Positions 16,042 to 25,042 of a stretch of DNA of 64,000 nt are shown in pieces. The DNA comes from Planctomyces sp. SH-PL62 (GTDB lineage Bacteria > Planctomycetota > Planctomycetia > Planctomycetales > Planctomycetaceae). The position numbers and the translations under genes are program-made. Below the pieces are notes generated by a model. It saw nothing but the letters and a program-made list of their open reading frames with translations, was not told where the DNA came from and did no database searches. The DNA lies in NCBI GenBank assembly GCA_945893045.1, contig CAMDEA010000001.1, positions 62,001 through 126,000 on the forward strand, given 5' to 3'. Numbering within the stretch: position 1 is the stretch's first letter; every line of letters begins with the position of its first letter.

Positions 16042-16977
16042 ATGAGTACTCAGGTTGAACTTGTCGATATTTCGAGCCCTTCGCTGCCAACGTCGGATAC
16101 CGATCGTCCCCCCATCGAACGCGCGAAGATTCAGGAGTCGTTTCGTCGCGCTCAATTTCGTTGGAGCCATGTGGATTGGATCGTGCTGATTTGGATGTTG
16201 GTGATGCATGTGGGCGCGATCGCCGCGGCGTTCTTCGTCGAATGGAAATCGGTGATCGCCGCCATCGCGTTGCACTGGCTGACGTGCAGTGTCGGCGTTT
16301 GCTTGGCGTATCACCGCTGTCTGTCTCACGATTCGTTCCGGCTCGCTGGGCCGGTGCGATTCTTCGTCACGCTGTGCGGAGTCTTGTCGGGACAGGGCTC
16401 GCCATTGATGTGGGCGGCGACTCACCGAGTGCATCACAGCCGATCCGATCGAGACGGCGATCCGCACTCGCCGCGCGAAGGTTTTTGGTGGTCGCACCTG
16501 TTGTGGCTGTTCGTCCGGAGAACGCCGGCCGAACGACAGCGCTTGTATCACGTCTTCGCTCCGGACCTTGTTCAAGACCGGATGCTGCAATTCTTCGAGC
16601 GGACCTACTCATTTTGGCTGGTGTCATTCGGCGGGCTGTTGTTCTGGCTGGGTGGTTGGAGCCTCCTGCTGTGGGGAGGCTGCCTGCGAATCGTGGTCGG
16701 CTACCACACGACCTGGCTGATCAATTCCGCATCGCACGTTTGGGGCTATCGCAATTACGAGACGTCGGACGGTTCACGCAATCTGTGGTGGGCAGGGCTG
16801 CTCGCGTATGGCGAAGGCTGGCACAACAACCATCACGCTTGGCCTCGTGAGGCGTGCTACGGTCATCGCTGGTGGGAATTGGACCTCACCTGGCAGACGA
16901 TTCGCATTCTGAAACTGGTCGGCCTGGCGACTCAGGTCGTGCAAAAGTCTCCGCCGGCGAGTTTGCCGCACCGTTGA
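16042..16977 (+). CDS. Membrane fatty acid desaturase (acyl-CoA delta-9 type)
   Basis: This 311-residue diiron membrane enzyme introduces a double bond into fatty acyl chains, tuning membrane fluidity. The three histidine boxes are present: HRCLSH from residue 91, HRVHH from residue 128 and HNNHH from residue 261. Hydrophobic pairs flank them (LIWMLVMHVGAIAAAFF and SFGGLLFWLGGWSLLLWGG). There is no cytochrome b5 domain, so electrons must come from a separate ferredoxin or similar. CAGGAG precedes the ATG at 16042. Substrate form (acyl-CoA or lipid-bound) is not decided by the sequence. Confidence 0.9.
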   Translation: MSTQVELVDISSPSLPTSDTDRPPIERAKIQESFRRAQFRWSHVDWIVLIWMLVMHVGAIAAAFFVEWKSVIAAIALHWLTCSVGVCLAYHRCLSHDSFRLAGPVRFFVTLCGVLSGQGSPLMWAATHRVHHSRSDRDGDPHSPREGFWWSHLLWLFVRRTPAERQRLYHVFAPDLVQDRMLQFFERTYSFWLVSFGGLLFWLGGWSLLLWGGCLRIVVGYHTTWLINSASHVWGYRNYETSDGSRNLWWAGLLAYGEGWHNNHHAWPREACYGHRWWELDLTWQTIRILKLVGLATQVVQKSPPASLPHR

Positions 16978-17024
16978 AATGGCGACTGGTGGGGGATCGA
17001 GTCTCCGCCTGTATTTGGTTGCAA

Positions 17025-19223
17025 TCACGGCCGCGCGACGCTCGATTTGAGCAATCGCAGTGCGTTGAAGACCACGGCCAGAGACACACCCATGTCGGCC
17101 GCGATCGCGGTCCAGAGACTGGCATGTCCGAGGATCGTGAGCAGCACGAACACGGCTTTGACGCTCAGCGAGGCGACGATGTTTTGGCGGATGACTCGCA
17201 TCGTGCGGTGCGAGTGAGCGATCAGCCACGCGATGCGCGAGAGGTCGTCGCTCATCAAGACGACGTCAGCGGTTTCGAGGGCAGTGCCGGTGCCGACGGT
17301 TCCCATCGCGATGCCGAGACTCGCGCGGATCATTGCCGGCGCGTCGTTGACTCCATCGCCGATCATGCCGACTTGGCCGTGCTTGGCCAGCAGCTCTTCG
17401 ATGGCGGCAACCTTCGCTTCCGGGAGCAGTTCCGCTCGGACATCATCCACGCCGAGTGCCTGGCCAACGGCCTGAGCCGTCGCAGAGTTATCGCCGGTCA
17501 GCATCACGAGCGGACGAATGCCGGCGCGATGCAGCGCGGCGAGCGACTCCTTCGCGTTGCTGCGGACGGCGTCGGCGAGGGAGATCAGACCGCAGACATG
17601 CTCGTCGTTCGCGATGATGACGACGCTGTGTCCGCGCGCGCCGAGTTGTTCCAATCGCTCGTGAAGTTCCGGAGTCTCTTGGCAGCGCGGCTCGAACGCG
17701 CAGTGCGAGCCGATCCAGAAGCGTTGCCCCGACAGCATCGCGGTCGCTCCTTGTCCGGGGAGTGCCTGAAAGTCGTCGCACGGCGGCGGTCGCACGCCGC
17801 GCGATTCGGCATAGCGGACAATCGCGGCGGCCAGCGGATGCTGCGAACGCGATTCGATCGCGGCGGCGATGTCGAGCAGTTCGCGTTCATCGTGGCCGCT
17901 CAGCGCGATCACCTCGATCACTTCGGGATGACCCGCCGTCAGCGTGCCGGTCTTGTCGAACGCGATCGCTTTCAGATGCGACGCCCGTTCCAAGTAACTG
18001 GCCCCTTTCACCAGCACTCCCTGCCGAGCGGCCGAGGTCAACGCGGCGACCATGCTGACCGGCGTCGAGATCACCAACGCGCACGGGCAGGCGATGACCA
18101 GCAACACCAGACCTTGATAGAACCAGTCGCTCCAACTTCCGCTGAACAGCAACGGCGGCAACACCATGATCGCCACCGCCAAGCCCATCACCGCCGGCGT
18201 GTAGAACCGAGCGAACGTCTCCACCCACTGCTCGGCGGGGGAACGCTTTCGCTGAGCGTCGTCGATTAACCGCACAATGCGAGCGATCGCCGAATCATCG
18301 GCCAACTTCGTCGTGAGGACTTCGATCGCTCCGTCCTGATTGATCGTCCCGGCGAAGACGTCATCGTCCCGACGTTTCACGACCGGCAACGATTCGCCGG
18401 TGATCGGCGCTTGATTGACGGTCGTTTCGCCCAGCGTCACGCGACCATCGAGCGCGAATTTCTCACCCGGCCGCACCACCAACGTACTGCCGACCGCGAC
18501 CATGCTGGCCTGAACCGTCGATTCCGTCCCATCTGCTTGCCGCACGCACGCGGTTTCGGGTGCCAACTGCATCAATGCCTCGACCGCGCGCCGCGCGCGG
18601 CTGATGCTCCACGCTTCCAGGACCAGCGACAGCGCGAACAAGAACGCGACTGTCGCCGCTTCCGAGAACTCATCAACCCCGATCGCTCCAGCAATCGCCG
18701 CGAGCATCAACACGTTCATGTCGAGCCGCACTCGACGCAGCGACGACCACGCCTTCGGCACCACCAGACTGACCGCGAGCAACGTCGCCGCGAGATTCAA
18801 CGCCACGACAATGCCCGGCGTCCGCGATGAGCCCTGCCCCAACGCCACCAGCCATCCGGTCATGAGCCCATGCGTCACGAACGCGGCGGCCAGAAACAAT
18901 CCGCTCACAGCCGTCAGCCACGTTCGCGAGCGACGCCGAGCCTCAATGGCATCGGTGACTTTCGCATGGTCCGACTGCCACGCTTCCGCATGCATCCCGA
19001 TCTGAGCGACCGCAGCAATCAACTCGTCTCGCGAGATCTGTGACTCATCGTGTTCGACAAACATCACACCGCGCAGCAGGTCGAACGACAACTGCATCAC
19101 CCCCGCGCGCGACTGCAAGGCCGTGCGCAGCTCGGCGGCTTCGTCAGCACAGTCCAGGCCGTGAATCTTGAGCGTGGTCGTCATGGGCATGGCAAATGGT
19201 TTCCCGCAGGAGCACGATTTCAT
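17025..19223 (-). CDS. P1B-type heavy-metal-exporting ATPase (Zn/Cd/Pb type likely)
   Basis: About 732 residues. The protein pumps a metal ion out of the cytoplasm using ATP. The N-terminal metal-binding domain has GLDCADEAAEL, the single-Cys DCxxE form seen in zinc/cadmium pumps rather than the copper CxxC. The core has IACPCALVIS (membrane CPC), ITGESLPV, the phosphorylation motif DKTGTLTAGHPE and GDGVNDAPA. The start is uncertain: ATG at 19223 gives an extra Cys-rich leader (MKSCSCGKPF), while ATGs at 19190 and 19184 would begin near the metal domain. It lies 82 bases downstream of the UbiB-like gene. Confidence 0.9.
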   Translation of the reverse strand: MKSCSCGKPFAMPMTTTLKIHGLDCADEAAELRTALQSRAGVMQLSFDLLRGVMFVEHDESQISRDELIAAVAQIGMHAEAWQSDHAKVTDAIEARRRSRTWLTAVSGLFLAAAFVTHGLMTGWLVALGQGSSRTPGIVVALNLAATLLAVSLVVPKAWSSLRRVRLDMNVLMLAAIAGAIGVDEFSEAATVAFLFALSLVLEAWSISRARRAVEALMQLAPETACVRQADGTESTVQASMVAVGSTLVVRPGEKFALDGRVTLGETTVNQAPITGESLPVVKRRDDDVFAGTINQDGAIEVLTTKLADDSAIARIVRLIDDAQRKRSPAEQWVETFARFYTPAVMGLAVAIMVLPPLLFSGSWSDWFYQGLVLLVIACPCALVISTPVSMVAALTSAARQGVLVKGASYLERASHLKAIAFDKTGTLTAGHPEVIEVIALSGHDERELLDIAAAIESRSQHPLAAAIVRYAESRGVRPPPCDDFQALPGQGATAMLSGQRFWIGSHCAFEPRCQETPELHERLEQLGARGHSVVIIANDEHVCGLISLADAVRSNAKESLAALHRAGIRPLVMLTGDNSATAQAVGQALGVDDVRAELLPEAKVAAIEELLAKHGQVGMIGDGVNDAPAMIRASLGIAMGTVGTGTALETADVVLMSDDLSRIAWLIAHSHRTMRVIRQNIVASLSVKAVFVLLTILGHASLWTAIAADMGVSLAVVFNALRLLKSSVARP

Positions 19224-19305
19224 CGTACTCGGATGCCGCCGATTTCGGCACGTTGCGACCACGCAGAAGTTCTTGGAGTGCCGCTGAGGTTGTGCTGACA
19301 GCATT

Positions 19306-21021
19306 TCATGTTTTGCCGCTGTCGCCGTTCTCGCGGTGAATCACCCGAAGCAGCCTGATCCCCAGGAACACCGAAGTCATTAGTCCCAGCATCCCCAGTG
19401 CCGACACACCCAGAACGAGCGGAGGCAGGTGATTGCTCAGCAGATTGGCCGAACCCAGGAACAAGGCCGCCACCAGGATTCCTACCACGAGGTGATTGAT
19501 CGTCGTCTCCAGCCGGCGATGCTCGTGATGGATTTCCAACGAGCCGTTTCGGAAGCGACGCAACAAGTCGGAGAGATCGCTCGGAAGCGAGACGAGCAGG
19601 CGGTCCCAATCGCGGTACGAGCGGCGGACTTTTCGCAGGAACCGCTGCGGCATGAACCGACTCGAACCGGCTCGCTCGTAGTAACTTTGAATCACACGGA
19701 TCAGACTGAATTGCGGGCTGAGTTGCCGGGCGCTCCCTTCCAAGATCACCAAGGTCCGCAGTAGTAACGCGGCTTCCGTGGGAAGTGCGATGTGATAGCG
19801 GCGAATCAGACTGGTCATCTCCATGAGCGCTCCGCTCAGGTCGAATTCGTTGAGGGGTTGGTTGCCGTAATCGCTCACGAATTCGGAGACCTCCGCCCGC
19901 AGCGCATCGAAATCCAGATTCGACGGCGCGGAGCCGAGTCGCACGACGAGATTCGACAACTCGCGCGCGTCTTGATCGACAAAGCACAAAATCAGGGCCT
20001 CGAAGTCCTCACGCAGCGTCTCATCCAGCCGGCCGATCATGCCGCAGTCCAGCACTCCGACCACGCCTTTCGGCATGACCATGTAGTTTCCGGGATGCGG
20101 ATCGGCATGATACAGGCCATCGTGGAAGATCATCTTCACGTACATCTTCGCGGCGCGCCGAGCGAACTCATTGAGGTCGCACCCCGAGGCGGCCAAGCGC
20201 GCGTGATCGGTGCCGGGAATGCCGTCGATCAACTCCATCGTGAGCACGCGCCGGCTGCTGAATTCCGAATAGACGGCGGGAAAGTGAACGGTCTCGTCGT
20301 CGGCGAACCGGTTGGCAAACGCTTCGAGGTTCCGGCGTTCAACCGTGAAATCCATCTCCTGCATCAGCGTTCGCCGAAAGCGACGAACCAGCGCCGTGGG
20401 CTTGTATGCGCGAAACTCGGCCACATGCTTCTCCAGCAACTCGGCCAGACCCGCCATGATGTGTAAATCGCGCTGAATGCGGTCTTCAATTTCGGCGTGC
20501 TGAATCTTCACGGCCACCGGCTGACCCGACTTGAGCCGAGCTCGATGAACTTGTCCGATCGAAGCGGAGGCGATCGGTGTGAAATCGAACTCGGCAAAGA
20601 GTTGTTCCGGAGACTGGCCGAACTCACCCTGAATCGTTTGACGGATGGCCTCGCTGGAATCCGGCGGTGTGTTCGCCTGAAGCTGACTCAACTCGGCCAC
20701 CAGCGGCTCAGGTAACAAGTCGGGGCGCGTGCTGAGAATCTGCCCCAGCTTGACGAACGTCGTGCCCAGTTCCGTGAGCACGAGCCGAATTCGCGTCTCT
20801 TGCGTCAGCGTATTGAGCCGGACTCCATCCACGCTCACGAGCCGTGACTGGAGCCATTCGTATTTCAGACCACCCAGCCAATTGGCCAATCCATACTTCG
20901 TAAGTACGGAGATGATCTCCTGAAGCCTCCATGCGCTCCGTTCGATTTTGGAAATCGATTCCAACAGCATGATGCGCTCGTCAACTGCGAGTTCCGGTGG
21001 CCGCGATGAAGGCTCAAGCAA
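19306..21021 (-). CDS. ABC1/UbiB-family atypical kinase with C-terminal membrane segments
   Basis: This 571-residue protein is of the UbiB/AarF/ADCK family, ATPases linked to quinone synthesis and lipid homeostasis. The hallmark KxGQ motif is in FVKLGQILSTRPDLLP. ASASIGQVHRA is the Ala-rich loop, VAVKIQH holds the ATP lysine, and LYHADPHPGNYMV the catalytic and metal residues. Two membrane helices close the protein (VVGILVAALFLGSANLL and LVLGVSALGMLGLMTSVFLG). The longest frame uses TTG at 21021, three bases after the preceding stop. ATG at 20970 is an alternative. It is coupled to the phasin-like gene. Confidence 0.92.
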   Translation of the reverse strand: MLEPSSRPPELAVDERIMLLESISKIERSAWRLQEIISVLTKYGLANWLGGLKYEWLQSRLVSVDGVRLNTLTQETRIRLVLTELGTTFVKLGQILSTRPDLLPEPLVAELSQLQANTPPDSSEAIRQTIQGEFGQSPEQLFAEFDFTPIASASIGQVHRARLKSGQPVAVKIQHAEIEDRIQRDLHIMAGLAELLEKHVAEFRAYKPTALVRRFRRTLMQEMDFTVERRNLEAFANRFADDETVHFPAVYSEFSSRRVLTMELIDGIPGTDHARLAASGCDLNEFARRAAKMYVKMIFHDGLYHADPHPGNYMVMPKGVVGVLDCGMIGRLDETLREDFEALILCFVDQDARELSNLVVRLGSAPSNLDFDALRAEVSEFVSDYGNQPLNEFDLSGALMEMTSLIRRYHIALPTEAALLLRTLVILEGSARQLSPQFSLIRVIQSYYERAGSSRFMPQRFLRKVRRSYRDWDRLLVSLPSDLSDLLRRFRNGSLEIHHEHRRLETTINHLVVGILVAALFLGSANLLSNHLPPLVLGVSALGMLGLMTSVFLGIRLLRVIHRENGDSGKT

Positions 21022-21024
21022 CCG

Positions 21025-21432
21025 CTAGGAGCGCGGTTCGTTCAGCGTCTTTTCCAGCAGTTCCACACGCGACCTCAGTGCTTCCACGTCCTCGCAGCGA
21101 GCGACACGCAGCGAGGTCAACAGCTTGTCGAGCCGTTCGTCGATGAGAGCCTCCCCTTCGTGCCGCGCCTGTTCGCTAACTTTCACGATCCCGGACTTGA
21201 CGATGCCAAGCTGAATGAAGGCATGATCGATGCGGCGATCAATTTCCGATTCCAGATTGTGACGCGCCTCGGCCGACTTGTTGACCAACTCCTCCTGGAA
21301 TTGCTGCGTTTGCTCCTGGGAAAGCTGAGCCCGGGTGGAGATCTCTTTCCCCAACTCAGTGAGCTTTTCGCGAGTCAGACTGGCGAACCCCATGCCCAAA
21401 TAGAGCGACTGCTTGATCAAATCAAACATCAT
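21025..21432 (-). CDS. Phasin-like coiled-coil protein
   Basis: About 135 residues, predominantly helical. A short hydrophobic N-terminus (FDLIKQSLYLGMGFASL) is followed by long amphipathic helices (LTELGKEISTRAQLS, QFQEELVNKSAEARHNLESEI) and a C-terminal coiled coil (EDVEALRSRVELLEKTL). This is the shape of phasin/PhaF-PhaI-type proteins that coat polyhydroxyalkanoate granules, but no PHA synthase is in view. AGGAG precedes the ATG at 21432. The UbiB-like gene starts three or so bases after the stop, so they are one operon. Confidence 0.65.
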   Translation of the reverse strand: MMFDLIKQSLYLGMGFASLTREKLTELGKEISTRAQLSQEQTQQFQEELVNKSAEARHNLESEIDRRIDHAFIQLGIVKSGIVKVSEQARHEGEALIDERLDKLLTSLRVARCEDVEALRSRVELLEKTLNEPRS

Positions 21433-21739
21433 CAAATCTCCTGAATGGTTTCCGGACGCTCGTCACCAGCAAGCCACGCGCCACCTTGGAGAAACTGCCC
21501 GGATTACACCGTCGCATCGTCATCGTCGCTCCAGTTCCTGTTTGCTCGACGTCGTCCGTCTCGTTCGCCCCCGACTTGATTCGCCACGCTTCAAATGTTT
21601 CCGCATTGGTTGGACCTGACGACGCGCTACGTCGACTGGCACACCGCGCCGCGCAAAACTGAGCCTCAACGCACGGGTTGTTTCAATGACGTGCGAATCG
21701 GCGCGCCCCTGGTGACGAGCCGGTCTGTCGGAATCACAG

Positions 21740-21979
21740 AGCGATGTCAAAGGCAAGCACATCCACTCGCTCTTGATTCTGCACGTTGTGGATCGACCAG
21801 ACACCAAGGCCCGGTCGGATTGGCACGCCGGCGAGTTGACGGAAGCCGGTGTGTCTGCCAAGGTCGTCGCTGCCGAAGGGAAGAATCACGGCACAATCAA
21901 TTCCCAACTTGGACGGCCCGACGACAAACGAACGCAGGAACTGTTTGAGTTCCTGGATGGCGTATTCAAGAAGAAGTGA
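21740..21979 (+). pseudogene. C-terminal relic of an alpha/beta-hydrolase esterase
   Basis: The frame gives DVKGKHIHSLLILHVVDRPDTKA, then AGVSAKVVAAEGKNHGTIN and a C-terminal helix TQELFEFLDGVFKKK. This is the end of a carboxylesterase: the loop after the acid residue, the catalytic His in KNHGTIN and the last helix. An in-frame stop at 21713 closes the frame upstream. The nucleophile elbow and the rest of the fold are absent. The roughly 300 bases between the phasin gene and this relic contain no recognisable upstream part. The relic ends 12 bases before the SMP-30 gene. Confidence 0.6.
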
Positions 21980-21991
21980 ATCCCACGGAAC

Positions 21992-23008
21992 ATGACCATG
22001 CACCGCAGAGCATTCCTCGCCAGCAGCGTGTTATCGGCACTCGCTTTGACGTCTCGGATCAGGGCCGAATGGGAACCGAGTCAACGCTATCCCGATCCGC
22101 GGATCAAGATCATTGATCCGAGCTTCACGAAGTATCGGCTGAATCTGGCCAAGGTCGAACGCATCGCAACGGGCCTGCGCTGGAGCGAAGGACCGGTTTG
22201 GTTTGGCGATGGGCGGTATCTGTTGTGGAGCGACATCCCGAACAATCGGATCATGAAATGGGAGGAAGAGACCGGGGCCGTCAACGTCTTTCGCAAGCCG
22301 TCGCACAACTCGAACGGCAACACGCGCGATCGGCAGGGGCGGCTCGTGACCTGCGAGCATGAGTCGCGGCGAGTGACGCGCACCGAGTACGACGGCTCGA
22401 TCACGGTCATTGCCGAACAGTTCGAGGGCAAGCCGCTCAATTCGCCGAACGATGTCGTGTGCAAGTCCGATGGCTCGATCTGGTTCACCGATCCGCCGTT
22501 CGGCATCCTCGGCTTTTACGAAGGGCAAATCGCGAAGCCGCAACTGCCGACCAATGTCTATCGCTGGGATCCGAACTCCAAGAAGTTGACGCTCGTGGCG
22601 GGCGACATCGATCGCCCCAACGGACTCGCGTTTTCGCCCGATGAAGCGCAGCTCTACATCGTCGAGGCGGGCGTCTCGCCGCGCGTGATTCGTGCCTTCG
22701 ATGTCATCAAGAACGGCATCGAGTTATCCAACGGCCGCACACTGATCACCGCCGAACCAGATGGCACTCCGGACGGACTGCGCGTCGATGTGGACGGCAA
22801 CCTGTGGGTCGGTTGGGGCATGGGCAAAGAGGGACTCGACGGCGTTTCGATCTTCAATCCACAAGGGACACTCATCGGCCGCATCGATCTCCCGGAACGC
22901 TGTGCGAACTTGTGCTTCGGCGGTCGCCACCGCAATCGCCTCTTCATGGCCGGCAGCACATCGGTGTATTCGCTGTTCGTGAACACGCAGGGCGCAGTCG
23001 GCGGATGA
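21992..23008 (+). CDS. SMP-30/gluconolactonase-family protein, Tat-exported
   Basis: About 338 residues. A Tat-like leader (HRRAFLASSVLSALALTSRIRAE) predicts export. The six-bladed propeller shows family marks: GLRWSEGPVWFGDGRYLLWSD with the metal-binding Glu, LNSPNDVVCKSDGSIWFTDPPFG, DRPNGLAFSPDE and DGTPDGLRVDVDGNLWVG with the catalytic Asp. Members hydrolyse sugar lactones or organophosphates using a divalent metal. The substrate is unknown. The ATG at 21998 is an alternative start. Confidence 0.9.
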   Translation: MTMHRRAFLASSVLSALALTSRIRAEWEPSQRYPDPRIKIIDPSFTKYRLNLAKVERIATGLRWSEGPVWFGDGRYLLWSDIPNNRIMKWEEETGAVNVFRKPSHNSNGNTRDRQGRLVTCEHESRRVTRTEYDGSITVIAEQFEGKPLNSPNDVVCKSDGSIWFTDPPFGILGFYEGQIAKPQLPTNVYRWDPNSKKLTLVAGDIDRPNGLAFSPDEAQLYIVEAGVSPRVIRAFDVIKNGIELSNGRTLITAEPDGTPDGLRVDVDGNLWVGWGMGKEGLDGVSIFNPQGTLIGRIDLPERCANLCFGGRHRNRLFMAGSTSVYSLFVNTQGAVGG

Positions 23009-23046
23009 TGGAGCAGGCACGATTCGGAACTGATACGGATTTCGAG

Positions 23047-23112
23047 AATTAGCCGCGCGGCGCTAGCCCCGGTTCATCCTGAAAAACCGGGGCTAGCGCC
23101 GCGTGGCTAATT
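23047..23112. repeat. Long inverted repeat between convergent genes (28-bp arms)
   Basis: Arms at 23047-23074 and 23085-23112 pair over 28 bases with one mismatch around a 10-base loop. The core is GGCGCTAGCC. It sits between the converging SMP-30 and DUF1501 genes and could end transcription from both sides. The same core occurs in the repeat at 24707-24771. Confidence 0.8.
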
Positions 23113-23137
23113 TCTGCCAAGCGGATGAGCGCCGATT

Positions 23138-24565
23138 TCACGCCAGCAACTCTCGCACGACCTTCGCTCGGGTCAGATCCGTGTCCGTCAGCGTCTCTTG
23201 GCGTCCTTCGTGATCGAACGCCAAGCGTTGGTGATCGAGACCGAAAGCGTGGAGCAGCGTCGCGTGGAGGTCGTGCATGGTGACGACCTGGTCGATGGAT
23301 TCGTAACCGAAGTCGTCGGTGCCGCCGTGGGCATAGCCCTGTTTGATCCCGCCGCCGGCGAGCCACATCGAGAAGCCACGGCGGCTGTGGTCGCGGCCGT
23401 TCGCTCCTTGCGAGACCGGCGTGCGGCCGAATTCCCCCATCCAGACAACGAGCGTCGAATCGAGCAGTCCGCGCTGTTTGAGGTCACGCACCAACGCGGC
23501 GCTCGGTTGATCGATGCCGGCCGCGACGTTCTTCGTCGCGTTGGCGTTGTCGGCGTGAGTGTCCCACGGTTGGCTTTTCAAATAGACACCGACGAATCGC
23601 ACACCGCGCTCGACGAGCCGCCGGGCCAGCAGGCAGCGCGCTCCGAAAGCCTGCGTCGCTGGCTGATCGAGCCCGTACAGCTTGCGAGTCTCCTCCGTCT
23701 CTTGTTGGAGATCGACCGCTCCGGGGACTGCCGCCTGCATCCGGGCGGCGGTCTCGAAGTCGCGCAGCCGGGCTTCGAGATCCGTGTTCTCCGGAAACCG
23801 AGCGGCGTGTTCTTGATTGAGACGCGCGACCAGATTGAGTTGCCGCGCGCGGGCGGCGGCAGTGATGCGATCGGGCGTGCGCAGGTTGAGCACCGGGGCA
23901 GAGGCGTCGCCGACACTGAAGGGCGTCCCCTGATGCTGAGCCGGAAGCCAACCAGCGGACCAGTTGAGCGTGCCGTTAATCGGCAGCCCGCCGGGGTCGG
24001 GAAGAACGACGAACGCCGGCAGATCCTGATTGCCGGAACCGAGTCCGTAGGTGAGCCACGAACCGAAGCTCGGCCGGTCGGTGGCCAGTGGATGTCCGCT
24101 GTGAGCAATGCGAAGGGCGGTCTCGTGACAGACCGATTCCGTCGTCATCGAACGCACGAGCGTGATCTCGTCCGCGATCCCCGCGATGTGCGGAATGATC
24201 TCCGACAACCGCATCCCGCACTCGCCGTATGGCCGAAACTTGAACGGCGAGCCGAGCAGGTTCCCTGAGGCCGACGGCGACAACGTCTCGACTTTGCTCT
24301 GCCCCGGATACGGCTTGCCACTCAGCTTCGTGAGTTCCGGTTTTTCATCGAAGAGGTCCATCTGACTCGGACCTCCGTTTTGGAACAGACACACAATCCG
24401 CTCCGCCTTCGGCGCATGATGCGGACCGACCGCCGCGGCGCGTTCCGCCGCGTGCGACTCCCGCGCCGTCAGCCACGACAGCGCGATTGATCCGAGGATG
24501 CCGCTGGCGGACTGTCCGAGGAATGCTCGGCGTTGTGCTCGCAAAATGTCGTTGAGGATTTTCAT
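23138..24565 (-). CDS. DUF1501 family protein
   Basis: About 475 residues from the ATG at 24565. It has a twin-arginine leader (QRRAFLGQSASGILGSIALSW). DUF1501 marks are RIVCLFQNGGPSQMDLFDEKPEL, VVWMGEFGRTPVSQG and GRDHSRRGFSMWLAGGGIKQG, with a C-terminal DLHATLLHAFGLDHQRL. This subtype resembles the copy at 46502 more than those at 13946 or 48298. The neighbours are a repeat and an ECF sigma gene. No DUF1549/1553 partner is adjacent. Confidence 0.9.
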   Translation of the reverse strand: MKILNDILRAQRRAFLGQSASGILGSIALSWLTARESHAAERAAAVGPHHAPKAERIVCLFQNGGPSQMDLFDEKPELTKLSGKPYPGQSKVETLSPSASGNLLGSPFKFRPYGECGMRLSEIIPHIAGIADEITLVRSMTTESVCHETALRIAHSGHPLATDRPSFGSWLTYGLGSGNQDLPAFVVLPDPGGLPINGTLNWSAGWLPAQHQGTPFSVGDASAPVLNLRTPDRITAAARARQLNLVARLNQEHAARFPENTDLEARLRDFETAARMQAAVPGAVDLQQETEETRKLYGLDQPATQAFGARCLLARRLVERGVRFVGVYLKSQPWDTHADNANATKNVAAGIDQPSAALVRDLKQRGLLDSTLVVWMGEFGRTPVSQGANGRDHSRRGFSMWLAGGGIKQGYAHGGTDDFGYESIDQVVTMHDLHATLLHAFGLDHQRLAFDHEGRQETLTDTDLTRAKVVRELLA

Positions 24566-24706
24566 CACAATCACTCTGCTTAAAACATTTTCTGAAATCA
24601 GCCGGTGCGTGCTCGCGTCGGGCGTGTGCTCGACAGCATCGTGCGGGCGAATCCCGCTCGGATAGTTTATCAGGCTCGCCGCCATTCGTGTTGATTTCGG
24701 TGTCTC

Positions 24707-24771
24707 GTGAGCCGCGAGGCGCTAGCCGCGGGTTGTCTTCATCGACCCGCGGCTAGCGCCTCGCGGCTCAC
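24707..24771. repeat. Perfect long inverted repeat (27-bp arms)
   Basis: Arms at 24707-24733 and 24745-24771 are exact complements over 27 bases with an 11-base loop. The core GAGGCGCTAGCC is shared with the element at 23047-23112. It lies in the 477-base gap between the divergent DUF1501 and ECF sigma genes. In the rest of that gap I see only the ribosome site of the sigma gene. Confidence 0.85.
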
Positions 24772-25032
24772 AAATTCGTTTTCAACACGGAAGATGGAGC
24801 ACCATCGTGATTCCGGTCTTCATCGACGAGATGCGAGCAGCATCCGGAGAGATCAAGTATCGCCATCGGTGCCACTTTTTTTCGACAACTTGCAACGAAA
24901 GTGCCAGGATTGCACATCTCCTTGAGGAAGGAACAGAGCGACGCCGGTGTTGTCGGAAATCTGTGATCGGGATCACTCGGAGCGGCTCGGCGGTCCAACC
25001 GTTATGCTGGGCTTGTTTTGATGGCAATCGAC

Positions 25033-25041
25033 GAGGTGATC
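25033..25041 (+). promoter_or_regulatory. Extended Shine-Dalgarno of the ECF sigma gene
   Basis: GAGGTGATC matches the 3' end of 16S rRNA over nine bases and ends one base before the ATG at 25043; the GAGG part is six bases away. It fixes the start and predicts strong initiation. Confidence 0.7.
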
Positions 25042-25042
25042 C

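Noticed and set aside
16854-18269. 471-codon plus-strand frame over the P1B ATPase and desaturase end
   Set aside because: It overlaps the ATPase, whose CPC, DKTGT and GDGVNDAPA motifs settle the coding strand.
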